From contig CAYRUQ010000002.1 in NCBI GenBank assembly GCA_964427595.1, forward strand, positions 1 to 64,000: a DNA stretch of 64,000 bases. The letters are read 5' to 3'. The notes beneath the pieces are model-generated. The model was not told where the DNA came from, made no database searches, and saw only the letters and a program-made list of their open reading frames with translations. This document shows positions 1 through 8,354 of this stretch, piece after piece. Origin of the DNA: Enterosoma sp964427595 (GTDB lineage: Bacteria > Bacillota_I > Bacilli_A > RFN20 > CAG-288). A program made the position numbers and the translations under genes. Numbering within the stretch: the stretch's first letter is position 1; every line of letters starts with the position of its first letter.

Positions 1-83
1 TTATACATTAAGTATCTACAATTGGCTACATTAAATTGTAAAGAATTTGACAAAATAAAGAGATCCATATACTCTGTATATGA

Positions 84-338
84 ACCCCTTCATTTTCTTC
101 TGAATTTCAATTTATTCTGTCAAAGACCCGTTATTATCCATCCGTAGCAGCAAGCTCTGTCATCGCTCGATACTCCTTTTTAAAAGAGTGGATGAAGATG
201 GAAGAAAGACTTGGTCAGAACATCCCTAAAGGTGCTTCTTCTTTAGTCGATACTACTTACAACATCTTAAAGAAGAAATTTCCACAGACTACCCTTGATA
301 AATACGTTAAAAAATACTTTAGAAATTACCGAGATTAA
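84..338 (+). pseudogene. rnhC: RNase HIII C-terminal remnant
   Basis: The frame open from 84 to the TAA at 336-338 gives about 84 residues that read like the end of RNase HIII: a Ser-Lys, then YYPSVAASSVIARYSFLKEW, then a Gly-Xaa-Xaa-Pro-Lys-Gly-Ala-Ser stretch and a VD pair, ending in a basic helix. In the family this segment follows the catalytic core and carries the last catalytic acid (the VD aspartate). The frame is closed by TGA at 81-83, and bases 1-80 in frame 1 (open to about 137) do not resemble the missing N-terminal part, so the first catalytic acids are absent. There is no supported start codon. It is either a decayed gene or a fragment joined to unrelated sequence; because it begins near the window edge a frameshift in an otherwise complete gene upstream cannot be fully excluded. 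Confidence 0.7.
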
Positions 339-431
339 CCAGTTTAATCAATTTCTATACCTTTATTTGTTGACACTTCAACATTTCGAAAGAGCTTACT
401 TCACTAAAGTCCTTTTCTTTGTGCCGAATAA

Positions 432-460
432 GACAAACAACCCCGTATTTTTGGTATAAT
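432..460 (+). promoter_or_regulatory. Promoter of the DUF3221-like gene, extended -10
   Basis: TATAAT lies at 455-460 and is preceded by TGG at 452-454, an extended -10. A weak -35 (GACAAA) sits at 432-437 with a 17-base spacer. The ATG follows the -10 after only 6 bases, so the transcript probably begins at or next to the start codon. Confidence 0.65.
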
Positions 461-466
461 GAAACT

Positions 467-835
467 ATGAAATCATTTCTTTTTGCAGCTCTTTCTCTTG
501 TCTCTGGTTTTTCACGAGAGAATCCCAACGAAGACATCAAAAATCTTGAGATAGAGACCAACGGCGAGTATGTCATCACAGGAACCTTCACTAATATCAA
601 TGGTTTTTGGGGTGTCAATGTGCCTAGTTTTGATACTGAAGATTACTTCTATACATTTAATATCGACATCGATAAAACAAAGATATATAAAGACGAAGAA
701 GAAACAACTATCGAGCAAATCAAAGAAGGTGAGACCTTAAAAGTCACTTATGATGGTTCTATCGCTTTAGAATACCCTCCAAAACTCAATAACGTCACTA
801 AAGTAGAAGTCGTCGAAGAAGGAAAAGACGAATAA
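467..835 (+). CDS. Small secreted DUF3221-like protein
   Basis: A 122-residue protein. The N-terminus is hydrophobic (FLFAALSLVSG), consistent with a short export signal. The rest is a beta-rich small domain: NGEYVITGTFTN near the start, then a TKIYKD strand, EQIKEGETLKVTYDG and an EYPPKL near the end. This order matches the DUF3221 (YobA-like) lipoprotein-associated domain, in which a 'how large is the coefficient' style pattern of key residues D-G and P is conserved; no enzymatic role is known for the family. A longer reading from 419 is possible but it would run through the promoter, so the ATG at 467 is chosen. There is no Shine-Dalgarno; the gene looks leaderless. It is monocistronic and ended by the hairpin at 863-893. 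Confidence 0.6.
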   Translation: MKSFLFAALSLVSGFSRENPNEDIKNLEIETNGEYVITGTFTNINGFWGVNVPSFDTEDYFYTFNIDIDKTKIYKDEEETTIEQIKEGETLKVTYDGSIALEYPPKLNNVTKVEVVEEGKDE

Positions 836-862
836 ACCTTAAAGTTAAATAATTATCCAAAG

Positions 863-893
863 AAAATGTACTGCATCAAACAGTACATTTTTT
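863..893. terminator. Bidirectional Rho-independent terminator
   Basis: An 11-bp perfect stem (AAAATGTACTG, 863-873, with CAGTACATTTT, 881-891), a 7-base loop and a T-run on the plus strand. The mirror A-run at the left gives a T-run on the minus strand, so it can end both the plus-strand gene at 835 and the minus-strand aminopeptidase ending at 951. Confidence 0.85.
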
Positions 894-950
894 TGATTGT
901 CAATGGTTAGATATTCTTAAAACTTTATCTATCTGTAAGAAAATTGTTCT

Positions 951-2183
951 TTAGATAGCCCACTTGCCTTTTCTGAAAATAGGAACTTCTTTACCATCGA
1001 TAGTGGTACCAATGATATCGAGAGTATCATCACCGATCATGAAGTCGACATGAGTGGTGGATTTATTAAGAGGATAAGCGTCAATCTCTTCTTTGGTCTT
1101 CTTTTCATAATCCTTGATCAGATTAGGGAAAGCTTTACCGAAAGCTAAATGGCAAGAGGCGTTTTCATCATACAAAGTAGAGAAGAAAAGACGATTTGTT
1201 TCATTGATAGGAGAGTTGACAGGAACTAGAGCGCATTCACCAAGATAACAGCCGTTTTCTTGTGAGAAAATCTCATCTTTTAAGATATCTTCTCCTTGTT
1301 CAGCGTGAACTTCGACGATCTTTCCTTCATGGAAACGGATGGAGAAGTTATTGACTATCTCACCTCTTAAACTTAAAGGTTTAGTAGCATAAACGATACC
1401 TTCAGTCTTGAATTTGTCAGGAGAAGTGAAGCATTCTTCGGTCGGGATGTTAGGTTGGAAGAAGATTCTGTTTGTCTTCGTCTTCTCCCCACCAGCTTCA
1501 AAAAGAACATCCTTGATCAAAGAGATATGAAGATCAGTTCCTTTAGCAGAGATGTAGTGAAGGCTAGCTAAGTTTAACGAATTGAGCTTCTCTTTATGAC
1601 TGGCTAAGTTATCGTTATGCTTCTTCCAGTTTTCAATAGGATCGCCTTCATAAGCTCTCGAGACTTGTAAGATCAACTTCAAAAGTTCTTCTTGAGCTTC
1701 TTCATCAGGAAGAGAGGGGAAGACTTTCTTAGCCCAAGCTATAGAAGGATAACCAGCAATCGTCCACTGACATTCATCATCCCACTTGGTTCTATACTCC
1801 CAAATCTCTTTGCTCTTAGAAGAAAGGACTCTTCCATATTTAGCTTGATCGATACCCTTTAAAGCATCAGGATCTTCCGATTCGATGAAGATACGGCAAG
1901 GGAAGTTCTTGATGAAGTGTTCCTGACGACCAACTTCCATCTCATTAAGATGAGATAACTTCTCTTCATCGGCATAAGTGATATGAAGTCTTTCAAGTTC
2001 ACTATCAGTGATGTCGATATAAACACGACTTGCACCAGCGAGGTAACATTCTTTAGCGACTAAACGGAGAAAGGGAAGAATCTCGGAAGAACCGTTGATA
2101 AAGGCTTCCTGTCCTTTCTGTAAGTTGATACCAGTCTTGACGATCAAACGAGCATAATTTTCAATGATTTTAGAATCGATCAT
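951..2183 (-). CDS. ampS: M29-family aminopeptidase (AmpS/PepS type)
   Basis: A 410-residue cytoplasmic metallo-aminopeptidase of family M29, which removes N-terminal amino acids from peptides using two divalent metal ions. The length is normal for the family (about 410). The C-terminus shows the family signature: a TTHVDFMIGDDTLDI stretch followed by GTTIDGKEVPIFRKGKW, and earlier ECALVPVNSPI with metal-ligand glutamate. AAAGGAG stands 6 bases before the ATG at 2183, which fixes the start. It is the last gene of the ileS-lspA-rluD-ampS run, 23 bases after rluD. A housekeeping peptide-recycling role is expected; substrate preference cannot be read from the sequence. Confidence 0.9.
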   Translation of the reverse strand: MIDSKIIENYARLIVKTGINLQKGQEAFINGSSEILPFLRLVAKECYLAGASRVYIDITDSELERLHITYADEEKLSHLNEMEVGRQEHFIKNFPCRIFIESEDPDALKGIDQAKYGRVLSSKSKEIWEYRTKWDDECQWTIAGYPSIAWAKKVFPSLPDEEAQEELLKLILQVSRAYEGDPIENWKKHNDNLASHKEKLNSLNLASLHYISAKGTDLHISLIKDVLFEAGGEKTKTNRIFFQPNIPTEECFTSPDKFKTEGIVYATKPLSLRGEIVNNFSIRFHEGKIVEVHAEQGEDILKDEIFSQENGCYLGECALVPVNSPINETNRLFFSTLYDENASCHLAFGKAFPNLIKDYEKKTKEEIDAYPLNKSTTHVDFMIGDDTLDIIGTTIDGKEVPIFRKGKWAI

Positions 2184-2206
2184 GATTCACTCCTTTCTTT
2201 TTTATC

Positions 2207-3121
2207 TTAGAAAAATAATCTCAGCAACTTCTTAAAGTAATCATCTAAAGGCGCATAACAAGTGATTCTCTTACCAGTTTTAGGATGAATGAAGGAGAGA
2301 GAATAGGCGTGTAAACATTGTCCTTCTTGTTTGAATCGAGAGTCTTGATGTCCGTAAAGTAAATCACCGACAATCGGATGAGAGATATAAGAAAGATGTG
2401 CTCTTATCTGATGAGTCCTTCCTGTCTCTAAAACACAGCGTATCAAAGAGACTGCTTTTCCTCTTGCAAGTAGTTGACAGTGGGTGATAGCTTCTCTTCC
2501 TTTTTGAGGATCTACTAAGGCTTTTCTTACCGTATGATCAGGTCTAGTTAAAGGGGCATCAATTCTAAACTTCTTGTCCTTGATACTCCCATAAACTAAA
2601 GCGATATAGCTTCTCTCTAATTTCTTCTCTCTTACCTGCTCTTGAAGTTTAGCTTGAGTTTCCACATTATTAGCGACAAGAAGAAGACCCGAAGTGTCTT
2701 TATCAATTCTATGAACGATACCGGGTCTGATATCGACACTATTATTTTGATCAAAAGCGAAGTCTTCATCTTGATGAAAGAGTTGATTGACGAGAGTATC
2801 ATCACTGTGTCCAGGGGCTGGATGAACGACTAAACCTCTAGGTTTATTGATGACACAGAGATCTTTGTCTTTATAAGCATATTGAATCTCAATCTCTTGA
2901 GGAGGTGCTTTAAATGTCTTCTCCTCCTCTTTCTTTAAGAGAATGATTCTCACCCCTTTTTCAACGAATAAAGAAGCTTGAGTGATAACTTTATCTTCAA
3001 CTAAAACTGCTCCATTTCTGATAGCCTTACTAGCTTGTGAGCGAGAGATAGAAGCTTCTTTTGAGAGAACGACATCAAGTCTTCCATCAACAGAAGAAAG
3101 AAACTCATTCCTCTCATTCAT
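2207..3121 (-). CDS. rluD: RluD-family 23S rRNA pseudouridine synthase
   Basis: About 304 residues. An N-terminal S4 RNA-binding domain (residues 10-75, RLDVVLSKEASISRSQASKAI) is followed by the RluA/RluD catalytic domain with the invariant VHRIDKDTSGLLLVA motif, whose aspartate after Arg-Ile attacks the uracil. The TGRTHQIRAHL motif is also present. RluD enzymes isomerise uridines of helix 69 in 23S rRNA. Upstream in-frame starts (to 3172) lie inside lspA; the start at 3121 gives an 8-base ATGAATGA overlap with the lspA stop and a protein of normal length, so it is preferred. In Firmicutes this gene commonly follows lspA, as here. Confidence 0.92.
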   Translation of the reverse strand: MNERNEFLSSVDGRLDVVLSKEASISRSQASKAIRNGAVLVEDKVITQASLFVEKGVRIILLKKEEEKTFKAPPQEIEIQYAYKDKDLCVINKPRGLVVHPAPGHSDDTLVNQLFHQDEDFAFDQNNSVDIRPGIVHRIDKDTSGLLLVANNVETQAKLQEQVREKKLERSYIALVYGSIKDKKFRIDAPLTRPDHTVRKALVDPQKGREAITHCQLLARGKAVSLIRCVLETGRTHQIRAHLSYISHPIVGDLLYGHQDSRFKQEGQCLHAYSLSFIHPKTGKRITCYAPLDDYFKKLLRLFF

Positions 3122-3806
3122 CTTTGCTCTCACCTTCTTCGTTATCTGAAGACTGCTTGTCATCACTAGCATCTAAATCAGAAGTTAAAGAGTCATAAAT
3201 CTCATTTTCTTTAAGTTTCTTAACTAGATCATCATTAGCTTGTATCTCTTCAATAGTAGTTTTCTTTTCAAGTTTATAGTCTTGAACAACCTTAACTATC
3301 AAAGCGATGAGAAGTATGAAGATACCGATGACTAAATAACAATCAGCGAGATTGAAAACTGGGAAAGATGTCCAGAAAGCAAACTGAAGAAAATCGATGA
3401 CACCATTAGAATAGATGCCTAAATCTAAAGCTTGCCCGACACGGTCGATCAAATTTCCATAAGCACCAGCCACCATCAATGTTAAAGCGATGACAAAAGT
3501 AGTCGATAGCTTTTTAAATTTCCAGTAAAGAAAGACTAATATCGCTGTTCCTAAAACAGCCGAGATAAGACAGAGAAGCCATTCTTGTCCAGAGAGAATA
3601 TTCCAAGCTGCTCCATTATTAAAGACGAGAACAAAGTTAAAAAGATAAGGAATAGCAGTGACAACTCCTGCTCCATAAAGGTTGTTATAAGCGATATTCT
3701 TAGTGACGATATCTAAAACAAGAAGAAGAACAATCAAAGAGATAGAGATGACTAAAAGGAGATGTCGTCCCTTTTTAAACCATTCCTTGATAAACGACAG
3801 CTTCAT
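3114..3806 (-). CDS. lspA: Lipoprotein signal peptidase II with acidic tail
   Basis: LspA cleaves the signal peptide of diacylglyceryl-modified prolipoproteins in the membrane. Four hydrophobic segments lie at about residues 16-34, 76-95, 102-117 and 157-174. The two catalytic aspartates are visible: D121 in GNLIDRV and D155 in FNLADCY. The family is usually 150-170 residues; this protein has 230, the extra part being a charged tail of about 50 residues after the last helix, rich in Glu, Asp and Ser (ending SDNEEGESKDE). The start overlaps the ileS stop by 4 bases (ATGA). Its clients in this window include the lipoproteins at 16756, 27696 and 29425. Confidence 0.93.
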   Translation of the reverse strand: MKLSFIKEWFKKGRHLLLVISISLIVLLLVLDIVTKNIAYNNLYGAGVVTAIPYLFNFVLVFNNGAAWNILSGQEWLLCLISAVLGTAILVFLYWKFKKLSTTFVIALTLMVAGAYGNLIDRVGQALDLGIYSNGVIDFLQFAFWTSFPVFNLADCYLVIGIFILLIALIVKVVQDYKLEKKTTIEEIQANDDLVKKLKENEIYDSLTSDLDASDDKQSSDNEEGESKDE

Positions 3807-6532
3807 TGATTCTCTCCGATAGACTCTTTACATCTATGACAGAGATGAGAGCCTTCAACTTCAAAAATCTCATTTTGATCAAAGTGATTCCAACAACGAT
3901 CACATCTCTGACCATCATGTTTTTCACAAGAAGTAGAACTAGAAACCATAAAAGAAGAGATGAGAAGAATTCTTGCGACTTCTTTCTCACCGAGCTTGTT
4001 GATAAGTTCACTCTCTTCATCAGTAGGTGCATAGAACACACGAGCTTCAGAATTAGAGCCGATTACACCACTTTGTCTTAAAGGCTCTAAGATGGAATTG
4101 ACATGAGAGCGTAGATTCAAAAGTGTTTGATAATCTTTAGAAAGAGTTTCATCCACTATCAAGTCTTTAGGATAATTCTCTAAAGCAATCGAATCTTTTC
4201 TATCTTTATCTGCGAGAGAATCATAGACTTCCTCCATCGTGAAACAAAGGATCGGTGAATAAGCGATGGCTAAGTTTTTAACTATTTGATGAAGGACATA
4301 CTGGCAGTTTCTTCTCTCTTGAGAGTTTTTGGCATCGCAATACAAAGTATCTTTAGAAAGATCGAGATAGAAAGAGCTGAGATCGTTGATTAAGAAATTA
4401 GTGAAGATATCACTGACATTGTTGAAACTATAAGAGTCATAGGCTTTCTTCATCTCAAGAAGAACTTCATTAAGACGATTGAGCATCATCTTATCAAGAA
4501 GACCTAAATCAGTAGGTTTATATTCTTCATCAAAACGAGAGCCTAAATCATCATCAAGAAGATTAGCTAACATGAACTTGAAGGTGTTTCTGATCTTTCT
4601 ATATTCATCAGAGACCGTCTTCAATAAGTCTTGAGAGAGTCTGATCTCACTTGTTGAATAATCGATAGTGGTCGCCCAAAGTCTTAAGATATCTGCTCCA
4701 TATTTATTGCAGATCGTCTCAGGATCAATACCATTCTTCTTTGATTTAGAGAACTTCTCTCCGTTTTGGTCAACTAAAAAACCATGAGTCAAAACCTGTT
4801 TATAAGGAGTGGATCCTGTCTTAGCGACCGAGAGAATCATCGAAGAGTTATACCAACCACGATATTGGTCATTACCTTCTAAAATGACATCAGCTGGGAA
4901 AGGATGTCCTAATGCGATATCAGAACCTAAGAAAGAAGAACCTGAATCAAACCAGACATCCATGATGTCCTTCTCTTTGGTGAAGATACCATCAGGAGAA
5001 TGAGGATTCGTATATCCTTCAGGAAGGAGATCTTTGACATCTTTTTCATACCAGATATCTGAACCATATTCTTTAAATAAACTGATGATGTGATCAAAGA
5101 GGACTTTATCTAAGAGAGGTTCACCATCCTGTCCATAGAAAATCGGAATCGGAACACCCCAAAGACGTTGTCTAGAGATACACCAATCATCTCTGTTCTC
5201 AAGCATGTTCTTGAGTCTTTGCTTACCCCAACTAGGGATGAAACTGACTTTATCAGCTTCTTCAAGAAGCTTATCCTTAATAGCTGAGACAGAACAGAAC
5301 CACTGATTAGTCGCTCTGAAGATGATCGGTTTTTTAGTTCTCCAATCATGAGGATAAGCGTGAGTGATCTCCTCACTTGCTAAAAGAGAAGAGTTATTCT
5401 TCAAGATTTCAACCACTTTAGTGTTGCACTCTTCATAGAAAAGACCAGCGAGTTCTTCACCGGCATCTTTAGTCATATAACCTTTGTCATCGACAGGACA
5501 ATAGGCCTCAAGACCATATTTCTTACCGACTCTGAAGTCATCTAAACCATGACCAGGGGCGATATGAACAACACCGGTACCAGAATCAGAAGTGACATAA
5601 TCGTCAACCATCACAATCGAGTCTCTCTGATAGAAAGGATGCTGACAGACGATACCTTCTAAATCCTCACCTTTGAAAATCTTCAAAAGTTCACCCTCAT
5701 TAAGAGAAAGTTTCTCTTTTAATGAATCGGCAGCATCTTTAAGGAAGAGGAGATTTCCTTTATCAGTTTTGAAAAGTCCATATTCAAGTCTCGGATTAAG
5801 ACAGAGTCCTAGGTTGGCAGGGAGAGTCCAAGGAGTGGTAGTCCAGATGACGAAGTAATCATCACAAGAGAGAAGTGACTTTCCATCTTTGACTTTGAAA
5901 CGGACGAAGACTGTTATCGCATTGACATCCTTGTATTCGATCTCCGCTTCGGCTAAAGCTGTCTCAGAAGAAGAAGACCAGTTGACCGGTTTAAGACCTT
6001 TATAGATGAGACCTTGAAGAGCCATATCACGGAAGATCTCAACTTGGTGAGCTTCATATTCTTTATCTAAAGTCAAATAAGGATGTTGATAATCACCAAC
6101 TAATCCTAGACGGAGCATTTGACCTCTTTGTTTATCAACTTGAGAAAGCGCATAAGCAGCGCATTTCTTTCTGAATTCATGAGGAGGAGTCGTTTTTCTA
6201 TCAACACCAGATTTAGTCACACAAAGTTCAATCGGAAGACCATGGCAGTCCCAACCTGGAGTATAAGGAACCTGATAACCTTCAAGATTCTTCAAACGGA
6301 TGATGATATCTTTAAGAATCTTATTTAAAGCATGACCGGCATGAATCTCGTTGTTAGCATAAGGAGGACCATCATGAAGATAAAACGCCTTGTCACTGCT
6401 ACGATTATCTAAAAGCTTTTGATAGAGATTTTCATCATTCCAACGCTTGACAAAAATAGGCTCTCTTTCCGGCAAATTAGCTCTCATCGGGAAGGTGCCT
6501 TTAGGCATCAATAAGGTGTTCTTTAATTCCAT
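3803..6532 (-). CDS. ileS: Isoleucyl-tRNA synthetase
   Basis: A 909-residue class I synthetase that charges tRNA-Ile. The HIGH motif appears as HAGHALNKILKD (about residue 64), the KMSKS motif as KFSKSKKNG, and the editing domain lies between them. The C-terminal zinc site is complete (CDRCW and CHRC, 20 residues apart), which marks the bacterial type. Length is typical. A GAGGAG Shine-Dalgarno stands 10 bases before the ATG. It heads the ileS-lspA-rluD-ampS operon. No T-box leader could be found in the 150 bases upstream (no TGGTACCGCG-like antiterminator bulge), which is unusual for a Firmicutes ileS. Confidence 0.97.
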   Translation of the reverse strand: MELKNTLLMPKGTFPMRANLPEREPIFVKRWNDENLYQKLLDNRSSDKAFYLHDGPPYANNEIHAGHALNKILKDIIIRLKNLEGYQVPYTPGWDCHGLPIELCVTKSGVDRKTTPPHEFRKKCAAYALSQVDKQRGQMLRLGLVGDYQHPYLTLDKEYEAHQVEIFRDMALQGLIYKGLKPVNWSSSSETALAEAEIEYKDVNAITVFVRFKVKDGKSLLSCDDYFVIWTTTPWTLPANLGLCLNPRLEYGLFKTDKGNLLFLKDAADSLKEKLSLNEGELLKIFKGEDLEGIVCQHPFYQRDSIVMVDDYVTSDSGTGVVHIAPGHGLDDFRVGKKYGLEAYCPVDDKGYMTKDAGEELAGLFYEECNTKVVEILKNNSSLLASEEITHAYPHDWRTKKPIIFRATNQWFCSVSAIKDKLLEEADKVSFIPSWGKQRLKNMLENRDDWCISRQRLWGVPIPIFYGQDGEPLLDKVLFDHIISLFKEYGSDIWYEKDVKDLLPEGYTNPHSPDGIFTKEKDIMDVWFDSGSSFLGSDIALGHPFPADVILEGNDQYRGWYNSSMILSVAKTGSTPYKQVLTHGFLVDQNGEKFSKSKKNGIDPETICNKYGADILRLWATTIDYSTSEIRLSQDLLKTVSDEYRKIRNTFKFMLANLLDDDLGSRFDEEYKPTDLGLLDKMMLNRLNEVLLEMKKAYDSYSFNNVSDIFTNFLINDLSSFYLDLSKDTLYCDAKNSQERRNCQYVLHQIVKNLAIAYSPILCFTMEEVYDSLADKDRKDSIALENYPKDLIVDETLSKDYQTLLNLRSHVNSILEPLRQSGVIGSNSEARVFYAPTDEESELINKLGEKEVARILLISSFMVSSSTSCEKHDGQRCDRCWNHFDQNEIFEVEGSHLCHRCKESIGENQ

Positions 6533-6687
6533 GATCAGTTGACTCCTCAGGATTTTAACAACACAAAATTATATATTAATAAATAATAAATATAAAGTTT
6601 ATATGTTGACCAATAGAGTCTTCAAAAATCAAGTTCAGTTAACAAACTTAAATCCTTTTTACAATTCTCTTTAAGATTGTCTTCGTT

Positions 6688-6717
6688 AAAAAAAAGAAGC
6701 ACATTAGAGTGCTTCTT
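6688..6717 (-). terminator. Terminator that includes the hydrolase stop codon
   Basis: Perfect 9-bp stem AAGAAGCAC (6694-6702) with GTGCTTCTT (6709-6717), a 6-base loop, and on the minus strand a run of T after the stem (6695-6688). The stop codon of the gene ending at 6704 lies in the loop and its last codons form the first arm. Confidence 0.85.
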
Positions 6718-7642
6718 GATCTTCGATTCTACTAGTCTCGGCATCAGGATCAAGTTCAGTGAAGATCTCAGCGAAGGTGGGGATAGGTTCACCATCTTCG
6801 TCATACTTGATCTTGACGGGTTGGGTTTTCACTTTTTTAGATAAAGCGAGCGATTCTGTTTCTAACAGGAAAGGTGTATCAAAGGAAAAGTGAAGGATAT
6901 CCTCAAAAACAGGAGCATTATCTCTGATTGTTTTCATGATACCGTGATCCATACCAGAATAGATATACAGGGCATTTTTAACATTCATATGTTTTCTGAT
7001 CTTGTTGATTGAGTGATCGTTACAAAGATCATCTTTATCGCCCCTGAGAATCAAGGTATCACAGCTGACTTTCTTATAGTATCCACGACAGCGAAGTATC
7101 GAACGCAAGATAGAGAGAAGAAGTCCAAACATTCCCTTAGTCGTGTTTCTTCCCATCGCTTTAGCAACCTTGGCACCATATTTTTTACTCAGACGATAAA
7201 ACTTGAACAGATAACGAAGATAACCGTGAATCATACCGTTTAAGAGCGTGTCATAAATAGGAGCGAGAAGAATCAGCTTTTTGACGCAACTAGGATATCT
7301 ATGTTGCATCTTACAAGCTAGAGAAGCCGAGAATGAGTAGCCCATCAAGATGATGTCATAACCTTCACTATCATATTTACGAATTGCTTCATCTAGAATC
7401 TGCTCATATTTACGAGCTCTATGAGTCTTTGGATCACCAGGATGGAAAAGTTGAACAGGAGCTATCTCACATTCTTGATAATCACTGGCGAAGTTCTCTT
7501 TGAAGTATTGAATGAGAAAAGTAGCATCATGAACATCTGAATTTTGAAAGCCATTAGTGCATATTAAAACAGTCTTCTTATCAGGTTTACTGATAGAAAA
7601 GCCAGGATCAATCTCTTTAAGGATCTGAGGTTTTTGTGTCAT
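6704..7642 (-). CDS. Alpha/beta-hydrolase-fold protein
   Basis: A 312-residue soluble protein with alpha/beta-hydrolase landmarks: a strand KTVLICTNGF, the nucleophile elbow GYSFSAS (about residues 104-110), a KLILLAPIY strand after it, an RGDKDD turn carrying the likely acid (about residue 207) and a GMDHGIM histidine (about 240). Serine in GYSFS would be the nucleophile. The last 50 residues are charged and probably flexible. It follows the methyltransferase gene after 2 bases and ends the three-gene operon that starts at 9029. Substrate unknown: serine hydrolases of this shape include esterases and acyl-lipid hydrolases, and nothing here separates them. Confidence 0.7.
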   Translation of the reverse strand: MTQKPQILKEIDPGFSISKPDKKTVLICTNGFQNSDVHDATFLIQYFKENFASDYQECEIAPVQLFHPGDPKTHRARKYEQILDEAIRKYDSEGYDIILMGYSFSASLACKMQHRYPSCVKKLILLAPIYDTLLNGMIHGYLRYLFKFYRLSKKYGAKVAKAMGRNTTKGMFGLLLSILRSILRCRGYYKKVSCDTLILRGDKDDLCNDHSINKIRKHMNVKNALYIYSGMDHGIMKTIRDNAPVFEDILHFSFDTPFLLETESLALSKKVKTQPVKIKYDEDGEPIPTFAEIFTELDPDAETSRIEDQEAL

Positions 7643-7644
7643 TT

Positions 7645-8352
7645 CTACCTCCTTTGAAACCTATACATGAAGATTCCAGCAGCGATAGCTATATTGAGAG
7701 AATCGATGTTATCCATCTCTATCTTAATCTTCTTTCCTAAGGAGAGGTGTTCTTTTCTGATACCGGTTCCTTCATTACCGAAGACTAGACAGAATGGTTC
7801 TTCTAAATGCGTGAGGTTTCGCTCATCTTCACCATCTAAAGTGGTCAAATAAAGATGATAGCCCAGAGATGGGAAGGTCGTTAAATCCTCCCTAGCGATA
7901 GGAAGGTGAAACAAAGCTCCTTTAGTGCTCTGGATTACCTTATTATTATAAAACGAAACGGAATCTTTTGATAAGACAACACTTGAATATCCGAATGATA
8001 AAGCGGTTCTTATGATCGTTCCACAGTTTCCAGGATCTTGAACACCATCTAGATAGATGACTCTTGAACCGAACTCTTTACTATATTCTTTCTTACATAT
8101 TGAGATAACTTCTGGAAGTGACTGATAACTAGAAAGCTCTCGAAAAAGTGAATCTTTAAGTATCACAGCACCATCAAAAGAAGAGGATAGACTTTCAGAG
8201 ACGATGCTTTTTACTAAACAACCAGCTTTTTTAGCCTCATCAAACATATCTTTTCCTTCAGCGAGGAAGAGGCCTTCTTTAGCATCACCTTTCTTCAACT
8301 TCAAAAGTTCTTTGTAGTATTGATTATCTTTGCTAGTTATCAATTTAGCCAT
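7645..8352 (-). CDS. SpoU/TrmH-family RNA 2'-O-methyltransferase
   Basis: A 235-residue SPOUT methyltransferase that would add a methyl group to a ribose 2'-OH in rRNA or tRNA using S-adenosylmethionine. The N-terminal 80 residues resemble the SpoU substrate-binding domain. The knotted catalytic part shows motif 1 (LDGVQDPGNCGTIIRTA), motif 2 (LVFGNEGTGI) and motif 3 (IEMDNIDSLNIAIAAGI). Motif 3 usually reads P-M-x-G-x-x-x-S-L-N-V; the core S-L-N is retained. The target nucleotide cannot be inferred. It lies 2 bases after the metallopeptidase gene and 2 before the hydrolase, so all three are co-transcribed. Confidence 0.85.
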   Translation of the reverse strand: MAKLITSKDNQYYKELLKLKKGDAKEGLFLAEGKDMFDEAKKAGCLVKSIVSESLSSSFDGAVILKDSLFRELSSYQSLPEVISICKKEYSKEFGSRVIYLDGVQDPGNCGTIIRTALSFGYSSVVLSKDSVSFYNNKVIQSTKGALFHLPIAREDLTTFPSLGYHLYLTTLDGEDERNLTHLEEPFCLVFGNEGTGIRKEHLSLGKKIKIEMDNIDSLNIAIAAGIFMYRFQRR

Positions 8353-8354
8353 AA

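Noticed and set aside
338..360. Hairpin GATTAA/TTAATC after the RNase HIII remnant as a terminator
   Set aside because: The stem is weak and has no T-run after it.
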